This document shows, one piece after another, positions 17,801 to 26,815 of a DNA stretch of 55,236 nt (the stretch's first letter is position 1; every line of letters starts with the position of its first letter). The notes beneath the pieces were generated by a model. It ran no database searches. It had not been told where the DNA came from and worked only from the letters and a program-made list of their open reading frames with translations. The stretch is from Calditrichota bacterium (lineage in GTDB: Bacteria; Electryoneota; AABM5-125-24; Hatepunaeales; Hatepunaeaceae): assembly GCA_018644935.1 (NCBI GenBank), contig JABGPL010000022.1, positions 1 to 55,236 on the forward strand, written 5' to 3'. Position numbers and translations under genes: made by a program.

Positions 17801-18582
17801 TATTGAAATGTCCCGAAATCTGTATCCAAGTGAGAGAAATTGTTGTATGTAAGTGTGTTGTAGATAATATTGAGCTGAATTTTCTCAATATGTATGCTGA
17901 TTTCTGAAATATTTGTAGATCTTTTTGATTTGTAGGAATAATCACGTTGGTAAATGAGTTCCCCGTTAAACACTCGTCTCTCCCGGATAACTCTTAGAGG
18001 CGAATATTCCAACTTCAGCATAAGTTCATATTTATCTTGCCCATCATTTCTTATAAGAGATATTTCCTCACTCGACTTTGAGACATCTTTTTGCAATTTC
18101 CAACCATCCAGCTTGCGAATATCAACTACTGGCATTATTGCTCTGGTCAATGTCCTTAAATCAGGGAGCATTTTTTCAAACCCGGGAATTTGCATGTTCT
18201 CAGAAAGCAATCCGGAAATATCAGCACCCAACATCTTGGATCTGATCTCAAATTCGTCTCCCGTCGTTATTACCTCAGCTATCTCAATTCCAAGAGGACC
18301 AGTAAATTTAATCTGCCAGTCGCCATTGTCAACAAAAAGAACATTTCCATTCAGTTTCATTTTTTTCTTTGGAGTATTCAGCTCAAAAACACACTCTGCT
18401 TCAAAATCAGTAACATCCTCCCTTCTGCGCATCAACTCATCTACAGCATTTGATGCAGATGTTGCAGAGTATTCCTGGAAGGGTACTTGAGGTGTACACC
18501 CAATAAGCAATAATAGGGCGAATACAACTAAACCTTTAACGAGCCAACCTCTTGTAATCTTCGTTTTCGGGATCGAGTACAT
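17800..18582 (-). CDS. LolB/DUF4292-like outer-membrane lipoprotein
   Basis: About 260 residues. It has a lipoprotein signal peptide with a hydrophobic core VFALLLLIG and lipidation cysteine in LLIGC. The mature part has beta-strand runs (FEAECVFELNTPKKKMKLNG, WQIKFTGPLGIEIAEVI) that resemble the LolA/LolB or DUF4292 fold for lipoprotein or lipid handling. The assignment is by pattern only. The ATG at 18580-18582 has GGAG 8 nt upstream and yields a normal signal peptide; this makes a 47-nt overlap with the TPR gene. It lies between the TPR lipoprotein and glycosyltransferases. Confidence 0.65.
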   Translation of the reverse strand: MYSIPKTKITRGWLVKGLVVFALLLLIGCTPQVPFQEYSATSASNAVDELMRRREDVTDFEAECVFELNTPKKKMKLNGNVLFVDNGDWQIKFTGPLGIEIAEVITTGDEFEIRSKMLGADISGLLSENMQIPGFEKMLPDLRTLTRAIMPVVDIRKLDGWKLQKDVSKSSEEISLIRNDGQDKYELMLKLEYSPLRVIRERRVFNGELIYQRDYSYKSKRSTNISEISIHIEKIQLNIIYNTLTYNNFSHLDTDFGTFQ

Positions 18583-19978
18583 ACGCTTTTCTCCAAATTT
18601 CCTTTGCTTTATCCAAGTTTCCAAGCGCTTCGTGAACATGCGCAAGATGCTCATAGATCTCTACATTCTCCCCCTCACCTTCTGAAGCCTCCAGAATATC
18701 TGTAAGTGCTTTTTCGTATTGACCCAATTGGTAAAAAACCCAGCCACGAGTATCCAGAAAGGTCGGATTATCAGGTTCAAGCTTAAGTGCATTCTCCACC
18801 ATTTCCAATGCGTCTTTAAGTCTATCATTTTGCGAGGAAAGCATATAAGCATAATTGTTCAGTATCAACGGGTTGCCCGGGTCAAGTTTTAACGCAGCAT
18901 TATAAATTTCTGCACTCTTTCCCCAGTCCTTCTGATGGTGGTATAAATAGCCAAGCGACTGGTATGGGCTCAAACGAGTGGAATCGATAAGAATAGATTG
19001 ACGCAATGCGTTAGAAGCCTCTTCATACCTCTCGAGTGTTGTCAATACGTTCCCATGCATTTCCATAAAAAATGCAGACTCTGGGAATTTACTAACCGCC
19101 TCTGAGGTCACTTCAAGCAACTCTGCGTCTTCCTTTTGCAGGTCCAGCGCTCCCATCAGATTAGCCCAGTATTTTATCTCACCGGGTTCGATGTTCATTG
19201 CCGACCTGAAAAGTTTTTCAGCTTCTTCAAAATTCTTGTCGTTCATCTCGATACTACCCAACAAGAATATCACATTGTGGTTGTCTGGTTCTAAGTCAAG
19301 TATCTTATAAAAAGTTTTTTTTGCCGTCTCTACATCTCTACGCATGAGATAAATCTGTGCAATCTTATCCAGAACCCAGGATTGTTCGCCAAATTCTTTT
19401 ATAATCGAATTATATAATTCCAGACTTTCATCAAAGCGGTTCAATTTAGTCAAAACCAAAGCAAATTGTTTCAACTCATTTTCACCCAGGGGTCTTAATC
19501 GCTTCAGCTCCTCAAATAGCATTACAGCCTGAGGATATTGTCCGGAATAAACGTTACTCTGTAAAAGTGCAACTAGCAGTTCTTCATTCTCAGCATTTGA
19601 CTCTCTGCCCTGTCCAAGTAGGATCGCAGCAGCTCTGTGCTCTCCGAGCTTGAGATAAGTTTTTGCAAGTGAAAGAATTATCTCAACTGAATTTGGATCA
19701 TATATATGTGCCAGCTGATACTGAATAACTGCACGATACATTTCCCCGGCTTCTTCATGAATGGTACCATTAAGGTAATATTCTATTGCCCCCTCTTTTT
19801 GGAGGGAATCTGCCATTGATACGAGTTGGTTATACAACTCAATTTCCGGATTGGTGCTGCTGCATCCGATAAAGGAAATTAAAACAGATGATAAAATCAC
19901 TATTTGAAACAGAGTGCTCCTGAGGAACCTCAACCTTGCAGCACTATGTTGTTTGTTTTTAATCATTTGAAAATGCAT
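18536..19978 (-). CDS. TPR-repeat lipoprotein
   Basis: 480 residues. The signal peptide has core QIVILSSVLISFIG and lipobox cysteine in SFIGCSS. The rest is at least ten tetratricopeptide repeats, with typical cores such as AAILLGQGRESNAENEELL, LDLEPDNHNVIFLLGSIEMN and LKLEPDNPTFLDTRGWVFYQ. It probably sits in the outer membrane facing the periplasm as a scaffold. Start could be the ATG at 19976-19978 or, four codons later, the ATG at 19964-19966. It is separated from rseP by 32 nt. Confidence 0.88.
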   Translation of the reverse strand: MHFQMIKNKQHSAARLRFLRSTLFQIVILSSVLISFIGCSSTNPEIELYNQLVSMADSLQKEGAIEYYLNGTIHEEAGEMYRAVIQYQLAHIYDPNSVEIILSLAKTYLKLGEHRAAAILLGQGRESNAENEELLVALLQSNVYSGQYPQAVMLFEELKRLRPLGENELKQFALVLTKLNRFDESLELYNSIIKEFGEQSWVLDKIAQIYLMRRDVETAKKTFYKILDLEPDNHNVIFLLGSIEMNDKNFEEAEKLFRSAMNIEPGEIKYWANLMGALDLQKEDAELLEVTSEAVSKFPESAFFMEMHGNVLTTLERYEEASNALRQSILIDSTRLSPYQSLGYLYHHQKDWGKSAEIYNAALKLDPGNPLILNNYAYMLSSQNDRLKDALEMVENALKLEPDNPTFLDTRGWVFYQLGQYEKALTDILEASEGEGENVEIYEHLAHVHEALGNLDKAKEIWRKAYVLDPENEDYKRLAR

Positions 19979-20010
19979 TACCTGTGTAACATGCCTGTTG
20001 ATTAATCGTG

Positions 20011-21105
20011 CTAATTACCAAAAAATACACGAATCACATCGTAATATGAAACAGTTATCATTAATAGTAGCAGCGATGCCAATCCTCCCCAGATTACGAT
20101 TGACTTTACCTTTAGGGGAATCGGTCTCCGGATTATCCCCTCAATTATCATGAAAAGCAGATGACCTCCATCAAGTGCAGGAATTGGGAGAATATTCAGA
20201 AACCCTATGGATATGCTAATAAATGCAATAAACACAATGAAAGTCACAAATCCACTCCGAGCGCTATCTCCTGACATCTTGGCTATCCCAAGCGGCCCAG
20301 AAAGGTCGCTAATTCCCGCCTGTCCTGTAACCAACCAACTAATGGTGGTTATACTCCGATCAATATCCATCCAGACATTCTGTCCAGCATATTTAAATGC
20401 ATCGAAAAAATCGACCGGTTTGCGTACAATAGTACCCAGTACCCCCAGTTGACCTACAGAATCTCGATCTCCGGTTTCAGCATTAATGGAGGGAACGACA
20501 TTTGGCACTATTACTGCGCTAAAAAGACTGTCGTTTCGCATCCATTTTACGAGTATTGAATCTCCGGGATGGTCCCTGACTATGCCGGTGAGCTCTTCCC
20601 ATTTTGTAATGGGTGTCCCTTCTATTTCAACAATCCGGTCACCCATGACGATACCCGCAACTTCAGCAGGTGAACCGGAACTAACCAGACTAAGATCAGT
20701 GCCTTCAATTGACCCCATACCCATTGTCAGGATCACTGATAGATAAATCAGGTAACCAAGAATGAAATTCATAATCACACCAGCTGTGATAATGAAAACA
20801 CGGTTAATAAAAGGTTTATTAATGAATGCCTTAGGGTCTTCAGGATCGAAATCATCGTCAAGTGACTCATCAAGCATTCCGGTCATTTTTACAAATCCAC
20901 CTAACGGAACCCAGGCAATTTGATATTCAGTTTCTCCTACCGTTTTACTGAACATCTTCGGGGGGAAACCGAGTGAAAATATCTCAACCCGAACTCCGGA
21001 CAGCTTTGCTGCCAGAAAATGTCCGAGTTCATGTATGAAGATAATTACACCAATTACAACAATAAATGAACCAGTGGTACTAATAAAGGACAGTATGTTT
21101 TCCAT
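20011..21105 (-). CDS. rseP: Site-2 (RseP-type) intramembrane metalloprotease
   Basis: M50 zinc protease of 364 residues that cuts membrane-anchored anti-sigma factors or signal-peptide remnants. The N-terminal transmembrane segment carries the zinc motif HELGH (residues 25-29). A single PDZ domain (about 125-200) has GSPAEVAGIVMGDRIVEIEG. The third zinc ligand lies in NILPIPALDGGHLLFMIIEG. E. coli RseP has two PDZ domains; one is common elsewhere. It follows dxr by 22 nt, as in many bacterial genomes. Confidence 0.94.
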   Translation of the reverse strand: MENILSFISTTGSFIVVIGVIIFIHELGHFLAAKLSGVRVEIFSLGFPPKMFSKTVGETEYQIAWVPLGGFVKMTGMLDESLDDDFDPEDPKAFINKPFINRVFIITAGVIMNFILGYLIYLSVILTMGMGSIEGTDLSLVSSGSPAEVAGIVMGDRIVEIEGTPITKWEELTGIVRDHPGDSILVKWMRNDSLFSAVIVPNVVPSINAETGDRDSVGQLGVLGTIVRKPVDFFDAFKYAGQNVWMDIDRSITTISWLVTGQAGISDLSGPLGIAKMSGDSARSGFVTFIVFIAFISISIGFLNILPIPALDGGHLLFMIIEGIIRRPIPLKVKSIVIWGGLASLLLLMITVSYYDVIRVFFGN

Positions 21106-21127
21106 CAGATCTTCTCTTTAAACCAAC

Positions 21128-22297
21128 TTACCTTAGTTCGGAAATCAATGTTTCCGTGTAGTCTCTACCCCAACTGTCAGCAGATTTAATTTCCTCTATG
21201 TTATCTGCTTCAGCTACATTATGAGTATCTAGAGTTTTTTCAATTGTCTCAGATATCTCTCCAAATTTCAAACGACCGTTCAAAAATCCTGCAACAGCTG
21301 CCTCATCTGCCCCATTCAACACTGCAGTTGCTGTTCCACCAATTGACAGAGCTTTATAAGCTAAATCAAGACATGGGTAACGCCCATCTTCAACCTTACT
21401 GAATTCTAGTGGTGGCCAATCCGCCGGATCATCATCCCGCAATTTCATCTCCCGGTGCGTAGGGAAAAATAGCGCATGTTCAATTGGGATTCGCATATCC
21501 GGGACACCGAGCTGAGCTTTAAAGGAACCGTCCACGAATTCAACCATAGAATGTACGACAGAAACCGGATGAATTCTTACATCTATTTTCTCAATCGGAA
21601 TTTTAAATAGATGGTATGCTTCGATTATCTCGAGACCTTTGTTCATCAAAGTCGCTGAATCTATTGTTATCTTAGGTCCCATACTCCATGTAGGGTGGTT
21701 CAGAGCTGCTTCTTTTGTTGCGTTTCGGATCTTTTCAAGCGGCCATTTTCGAAACGGACCTCCAGAAGCAGTCAGTATCAGCCGCCTAACTTCGGATTTC
21801 TGCTCTCCTTGTAAACACTGTAAGATGGCACTATGTTCCGAATCGACTGGAAGAATTTTTGAATTAGTTTTTTTAGCAATGCTATTAAGCAAGTCGCCAG
21901 CAAGGACTAATGATTCTTTATTTGCCAATGCCAGGTCTATTCCACGTGAAAGCGCATGATAACTCGGCATTAATCCGGCGACCCCGACAAGTCCATTCAA
22001 ACAGAGATCATATTCTTCGCTTTCAGCCACATGTGCATCTGCATCTTTTCCAGCATAAACCTTAATTCCTGAACCGAAAATTGCATTTTTCAGTTCATTC
22101 TTCTTACTCGGGTCTCCAATTGCAACACAACGAGGTTTCCATTTTAGAGCCAGTTCGGCAAGGGATTGCCATTTTGAGCCAGCAGTTAAAACGGTTATAT
22201 CAAACCCACCCAACTGATTAATCACATCGAGTGTTTGTGTGCCAATTGATCCTGTTGCTCCAAAAACTGCTATTCTTCTATTTTGATTTTCTTTCAT
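21128..22297 (-). CDS. dxr: 1-deoxy-D-xylulose 5-phosphate reductoisomerase
   Basis: About 389 residues; NADPH-dependent second step of the MEP pathway. The Rossmann motif is AVFGATGSIGTQTLDV. Substrate and metal motifs are ANKESLVLAGDLL, LPVDSEHSAILQ, LTASGGPFR and MNKGLEIIEAYHLF. The ATG at 22295-22297 overlaps the stop of the LipM-like gene as ATGA and starts two residues before the conserved core; an upstream start would add 26 unrelated residues. Confidence 0.96.
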   Translation of the reverse strand: MKENQNRRIAVFGATGSIGTQTLDVINQLGGFDITVLTAGSKWQSLAELALKWKPRCVAIGDPSKKNELKNAIFGSGIKVYAGKDADAHVAESEEYDLCLNGLVGVAGLMPSYHALSRGIDLALANKESLVLAGDLLNSIAKKTNSKILPVDSEHSAILQCLQGEQKSEVRRLILTASGGPFRKWPLEKIRNATKEAALNHPTWSMGPKITIDSATLMNKGLEIIEAYHLFKIPIEKIDVRIHPVSVVHSMVEFVDGSFKAQLGVPDMRIPIEHALFFPTHREMKLRDDDPADWPPLEFSKVEDGRYPCLDLAYKALSIGGTATAVLNGADEAAVAGFLNGRLKFGEISETIEKTLDTHNVAEADNIEEIKSADSWGRDYTETLISELR

Positions 22298-23142
22298 GAT
22301 GCCTTTTTTGCAGAACTGAATTTCTCGAATCGGGTACGACGATTGTGAATCAAACTCAGCTCTGAATTTGACCACGGTCGTGAACTCAAACTCAAATTAA
22401 ATTCAATTTCTAAGGATTTCGCAAATGATTTGGCAAGGTCGTGAGGTGTAGGACATTCCTCGCAAAATCTCTCAAGTGAAGCTGCCCTCTCATTGAGTAA
22501 TGATTTCAGGTTATCTTTACGGTCTGGTGGCAAATTGACTACACTCGCGACATTCGCGATGTTACCTTTTAAAGGTACAGAACCATGTTGCAGAATGCTG
22601 TTCCGATAAACCCTTTGTGCAGCAGATGAAATTTTCACACCATTTACAGTGACCTCACCACGGACACAGCTACTTGCACACAACTTCGCCTGTTGAACTG
22701 CCAGATTTCTTAGGTTTCTCGTTGTTGCAACCTGGGAATCAGTCCCATCAATCCCGAACAGAGACAAAGTTGTAATCAGGGCATTAGCAACCGATTTGTA
22801 TAAATACCTGAGTTGCGAAATTGAGCTCCCACCTGACATCAAAATTATAGAATAACTAAGATCGTTATCGTGAAGCAGAGTTCGTCCCCCTGTCGGTCTC
22901 GAAACAACATCCCAACCCAACCGTTTACAGGCGTTGATATCTACGGCATTTTCGTTTTGATGAATCCCAAGTGAAATTCCGGGAGGGGACCAGGTGTAAA
23001 ATCTAAGGATTGCTTGAAAATTGCTATCAACAATTGAATCTGCAAGGAAATCATCTGCTGCCATATTGAACCAACCCCAATGGGAATTCTCAATCTTTTC
23101 AGGAATATCCCATATCAACCGCGTGTTTAACGGAGGGGTCAT
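22294..23142 (-). CDS. Lipoate-protein ligase/octanoyltransferase (LplA/LipM-like)
   Basis: 282 residues of the biotin/lipoate ligase fold. Signatures are FYTWSPPGISLGIHQ, SRPTGGRTLLHDNDLSYSII and the segment CVRGEVTVNGVKISSAAQRV with QHGSVPL. The cysteine just before RGEVTVNG falls where LipM octanoyltransferases have their catalytic Cys, and there is no evident ATP-ligase C-terminal domain, so octanoyl transfer is more likely than ATP-dependent lipoate ligation. It overlaps the PilZ-LpxA gene by 4 nt. Confidence 0.85.
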   Translation of the reverse strand: MTPPLNTRLIWDIPEKIENSHWGWFNMAADDFLADSIVDSNFQAILRFYTWSPPGISLGIHQNENAVDINACKRLGWDVVSRPTGGRTLLHDNDLSYSIILMSGGSSISQLRYLYKSVANALITTLSLFGIDGTDSQVATTRNLRNLAVQQAKLCASSCVRGEVTVNGVKISSAAQRVYRNSILQHGSVPLKGNIANVASVVNLPPDRKDNLKSLLNERAASLERFCEECPTPHDLAKSFAKSLEIEFNLSLSSRPWSNSELSLIHNRRTRFEKFSSAKKAS

Positions 23143-24650
23143 CCCTTTATGATACCACGATCTGAATTCTCAATGAAATCAAGTATCACTTCAACTTCTT
23201 TGGTTAGCTCGAGCTCATTTTTTATTGCATCCACAGCTTGAACTAAGTTCAACTTAGACCTGTAAATCAACTTATATGATCTTTTAATGGAGAGAATCTG
23301 ATCGGTGGTGAATCCCTGACGTTTTAAGCCAATTGAGTTGGGACCATAGTACTTCAAGGGATCACCTGTTGTTAAAATATATGGGGGGACATCCTGAGTA
23401 ACTCGTGACAATCCACCAATAAAGGCATATTTACCAATTTTCACAAATTGATGAATCGCCGTTATTCCACCAATAATAACATTATCCTCAATGTTAACGT
23501 GCCCTGCCATGTTAATCGCATTTGCCAGGATTACCTGATTGCCAAGTTTACAATCATGAGCGACATGAGTATAAGCCATCAGAAGACAATCTGAACCAAC
23601 CTGAGTAATTCCACCCCCATGCTCGGTACCACGATTAAGAGTACAGTACTCTCTTAATACAGTCCGGTCCCCGACTCTAAGTTCACTCTCTTCACCACCA
23701 AATTTCAGGTCTTGAGGTTTAGTTGCAAGAACAACACCCTGTGACACCTCACAACCTTTCCCTAAACGTGCACCATTCGCGATCAATACAGATGAATCTA
23801 TCCTTGTTTCATTTCCAATGGAAACATCATCTTCAATAATACTGAATGCACCAACTGAAACATCGGTTCCGAGTTTCGCTTTGGAGCTAATAATGGCTGA
23901 TTTGTGTATCTTCAAGTTTTCCACTTTTTGTATTTGATCCGATGAGTACTTTGTTTGAGTTTTTTGTGTGTTCTTTCGACTTTCAATCTTAAATTTCTGT
24001 TGGAACCTGATATTATGAATTGTTATCGCTTCCTTTTGAGCATCGGAAATTTTCAGGAACCTACATACCAACATGCCGGTATCCTCATCTCCCTTATCTA
24101 ACGAACTCTCCAATATCAATGCTTTAGTTTCGATGATTGTATCAGGATCAGACAGGTGTAGTTTGACATCGAGGATTGATCCGGTTTGATATCCCCAGAT
24201 ATCACTGGCTGATAACCTGAATTTTATCCCCCCCGCTGAAATATTGACAACTACTCCATCCTTGTATATACCATCCTTCTGTTCAGGAGAAAGGTCTGTC
24301 CATCGATAGTAAATTGGGATTTCAACACTTAGCCGCGAGTAGCTGCGCCTTTGAACACGCTCCCATTTTTCAGGGATTGGAAATTTAAGTACAGGTATCT
24401 GGTTGATCTTGCCAAATTGTGCAAAAGGGGACTTAAACCAAAAGGAACCACCCGACTTCTTAAGAACAACTTTTACATCGCATCCAATAATCAGCGACAA
24501 CATCTTTTCATCAATATCTGAACGGTCGATGTAAATATTGTTTCCATCAACACTCAGAACCGCTGCACTGAGCAACCGATCGACACCTGCATCAGAAACA
24601 TGAAGCTCGATTTGATCCTTTATCTTCAGACCTGACTCAGAGTTTCTCAA
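23139..24650 (-). CDS. lpxA: PilZ-LpxA fusion: UDP-GlcNAc acyltransferase with c-di-GMP-binding domain
   Basis: One open frame of 503 residues. Residues 1-95 resemble the YcgR N-terminal (PilZN) domain. Residues 97-205 form a PilZ domain with the RxxxR motif (R102, R106) and NISAGG (136-141), the complete c-di-GMP signature. A polar linker (206-245) leads to a full LpxA (247-503): hexapeptide repeats, YTHVAHDCKLGN with catalytic His365, ILANAINMAGHV, IGGITAIHQF and QDVPPYILTTGDP. LpxA adds the 3-hydroxyacyl chain to UDP-GlcNAc, the first lipid A step. The start is TTG with GAGG 7 nt upstream. A GTG codon at residue 243 could give free LpxA. It overlaps the LipM-like gene by 4 nt. I know of no described PilZ-LpxA fusion. 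Confidence 0.9.
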   Translation of the reverse strand: MRNSESGLKIKDQIELHVSDAGVDRLLSAAVLSVDGNNIYIDRSDIDEKMLSLIIGCDVKVVLKKSGGSFWFKSPFAQFGKINQIPVLKFPIPEKWERVQRRSYSRLSVEIPIYYRWTDLSPEQKDGIYKDGVVVNISAGGIKFRLSASDIWGYQTGSILDVKLHLSDPDTIIETKALILESSLDKGDEDTGMLVCRFLKISDAQKEAITIHNIRFQQKFKIESRKNTQKTQTKYSSDQIQKVENLKIHKSAIISSKAKLGTDVSVGAFSIIEDDVSIGNETRIDSSVLIANGARLGKGCEVSQGVVLATKPQDLKFGGEESELRVGDRTVLREYCTLNRGTEHGGGITQVGSDCLLMAYTHVAHDCKLGNQVILANAINMAGHVNIEDNVIIGGITAIHQFVKIGKYAFIGGLSRVTQDVPPYILTTGDPLKYYGPNSIGLKRQGFTTDQILSIKRSYKLIYRSKLNLVQAVDAIKNELELTKEVEVILDFIENSDRGIIKG

Positions 24651-24764
24651 TCTGCACCTCTGAAATTCTTAAATACAATGATTTACCACCTGGGATTTTT
24701 TTAAAACAATCGTGAATAAAACATTGCATTTGGATTACTTGCCTGATCTCAAACACCTATCTTC

Positions 24765-25562
24765 TTAAACATTATTAAGTTCAGAGAATTGTCTCACTGC
24801 GGCATCGTGAACAGCTGTCTCAAAATCTTTTCCGGCTGACGCATAAATGATACCACGCGATGAATTCACAAAAACAGGAGCATCATAGCCTTCTAATGCA
24901 TTTCGCAATGCATCGACATCCCCACCTTGTGATCCGACTCCTGGAATTAATAACGGTAAGTCAATTGCCGCTTCTAATACCATCGGGAGAATATCGCTTT
25001 TTGTTGCACCGACAACTATTCCAACATTCGCATCAGTATTGATTGATCTCACCATTTTTATGACATGAATAAATAACGGTTCACCATCGATCATTAATGT
25101 TTGCAAATCTGCCCCCCCGGGATTGGAGGTAACAGCCAATGCAAAAATACCATGTTCAGGATTGTCAATAAACGGCTGAAGCGAATCTCTGCCGAGATAT
25201 GGACTCACCGTTGTCATATCTGCATTCAGACCCTCAAAAAGTGCTTTGCTGTATGCTTTTGCCGTATTTCCAATATCACCACGTTTTGCATCAGCAATCA
25301 CTAATTTTTCTTTTGGAATTGCCCGTATAGTTTTCTGAAGCTGGATCCAGCCATCAGCACCTAGAGCTTCAAAGAAAGCAAGATTCGGTTTATACGCAGA
25401 TGCAACATCAGAAGTAGATTCCACAACGGTTTTACAAAATTCGTAGAATGGTTCTTTTGAATTGTGGAATTTTTCAGGTATTCTATCTATAACTGGATCT
25501 AATCCCACACATAACCCAATCTTGGAAGTGCAAGTAGATTTTAGCTTTTCAGATAATAACAT
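24765..25562 (-). CDS. pyrF: Orotidine 5'-phosphate decarboxylase
   Basis: Type-2 OMP decarboxylase of 265 residues, last step of UMP synthesis. It has GLCVGLDPVIDRIPE, YKPNLAFFEALG, catalytic VIADAKRGDIGNTAKAY, VSPYLGRDSLQPF, TSNPGGADLQ and LLIPGVGSQGGD. The AKRGD lysine/aspartate network is intact. AGGAG lies 4 nt before the ATG. It is the first gene of the leftward block; the promoter must lie in the 332-nt divergent region shared with rodZ. Confidence 0.96.
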   Translation of the reverse strand: MLLSEKLKSTCTSKIGLCVGLDPVIDRIPEKFHNSKEPFYEFCKTVVESTSDVASAYKPNLAFFEALGADGWIQLQKTIRAIPKEKLVIADAKRGDIGNTAKAYSKALFEGLNADMTTVSPYLGRDSLQPFIDNPEHGIFALAVTSNPGGADLQTLMIDGEPLFIHVIKMVRSINTDANVGIVVGATKSDILPMVLEAAIDLPLLIPGVGSQGGDVDALRNALEGYDAPVFVNSSRGIIYASAGKDFETAVHDAAVRQFSELNNV

Positions 25563-25894
25563 TTTACTCCTAATTGAACTGTGGGAATAACTTTTCAGGT
25601 ACCTTTTTGCTCGAAAAATCCTGCAAAACGGTCGAAGTTACTAATATTAAAAAAAACACAGTCGAAAGCAACTGCATGCATCAATCATCAACAATAAAAA
25701 ATATCTTTTTAATAAATGAAAACGTATTTTAGTATTATTGCTTTAGCTTCCCTTCCATCTTGCATTCAAAGCTGTTTTTCTGTATAATTGTTAAGTGATG
25801 CAAATCTTGTATTCTCTTCCGTTAATCGGCAATTCGGCACCTCAATCTGATGGTGTTGAAACTTTGATTTTTAGAGGGTGAAACTTTACAATAA
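25563..25894. other. Divergent intergenic region between pyrF and rodZ
   Basis: 332 nt, strongly AT-rich, with runs of A and T around 25640-25730. No credible coding frame. It holds the rodZ promoter (separate entry) and should hold the pyrF promoter, for which I found no convincing -35/-10 pair. Confidence 0.5.
25760..25788 (+). promoter_or_regulatory. Sigma-70-type promoter for rodZ-lysS
   Basis: TTGCAT (25760-25765), a 17-nt spacer, then a consensus TATAAT (25783-25788). Transcription would start near 25795 and leave a leader of about 100 nt before rodZ. Confidence 0.6.
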
Positions 25895-26776
25895 ATGAAT
25901 ATCGATTCAAAGTACCCAGTCAGGCACAGCCTATATCCGGAAATTGGTACACCGGACATCAGACGCAAAATCGCAAATGAACTCCGCTCAGCCCGTGAAT
26001 TTAACGAGATGAGCCTGGATCAGATCAGGTCAGTTACGAAAATAAACACGCTATATCTTGAAAATCTTGAGACTGGCAATTGGGCATTTTTACCAGCGGT
26101 CTACGTTAATTTGTTCATCAAGGCTTATGCACAAGCTGTTGGTGTCCAGTCTGATGAGTTCAGTGATAGGTTAAATGAGGTTTTTGAATCGACTGAACCT
26201 GCCTTCAGATCGGTTGAAATTTCTGACTATTTTGGAGATAACGCTCAACAGCCAAATCTGGCTCGTGCTCCAGGCTTCTTCTCCTGGGTTGAAAAAAACA
26301 GATCTATAATCATCTCAGGTGGAATTACAATTGTCGCAGTTATTGTAATTGCCTGGTATCTGGTTCGCCCACCTCAACCTGACACAATTATGGTGGACGC
26401 AAAACCAAACATCTCTGCCATTGAAGATGCAAAATCAAATTCAGAATCACAGATTGTGGATTATTCTGAAGAACCCGATGCAATTAAAATGATTGAAAGT
26501 GAGGAGGTTGATGAAGTAGCCCTGGAAACATTTAAACTTGGGCTTCTTGCCCTTGGGACATGTTATGTGAAGGTGGAGGATCAGGACTCTATTCTTTATG
26601 ACCGAACACTTTGGCCAGGTAATATCATTACCAATGAATACCCCGATCCTGTAAAACTAACTCTCGGAAATGCTCCTGAAATGAGATTGTTGGTAAACGG
26701 TGATACACTTGATGTATTAGATCCAGAAAAAAAGGTTCGTGTTCTTCGGGTAGGCTCGAATGGAATCATTGAATAG
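25895..26776 (+). CDS. rodZ: RodZ-like cytoskeletal anchor protein
   Basis: 293 residues. A cytoplasmic HTH_25 domain (30-100) has ELRSAREFNEMSLDQI and the hallmark LYLENLETGNWAFLPAVYVN. A transmembrane helix (SIIISGGITIVAVIVIAWYL) near 147-165 is followed by an acidic linker and a C-terminal periplasmic DUF4115-like domain (GTCYVKVEDQDSILYDRTLW, LTLGNAPEMRLLVNG). RodZ links MreB to the cell-wall elongation machine. A TAA directly precedes the ATG in frame, so this is the first start. The nearest purine-rich site (GAGGGTG) is 14 nt away, longer than usual. Confidence 0.9.
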   Translation: MNIDSKYPVRHSLYPEIGTPDIRRKIANELRSAREFNEMSLDQIRSVTKINTLYLENLETGNWAFLPAVYVNLFIKAYAQAVGVQSDEFSDRLNEVFESTEPAFRSVEISDYFGDNAQQPNLARAPGFFSWVEKNRSIIISGGITIVAVIVIAWYLVRPPQPDTIMVDAKPNISAIEDAKSNSESQIVDYSEEPDAIKMIESEEVDEVALETFKLGLLALGTCYVKVEDQDSILYDRTLWPGNIITNEYPDPVKLTLGNAPEMRLLVNGDTLDVLDPEKKVRVLRVGSNGIIE

Positions 26777-26815
26777 TTATTAAACAACCCATTAAACAGA
26801 AAAGCTGAATGTAAG

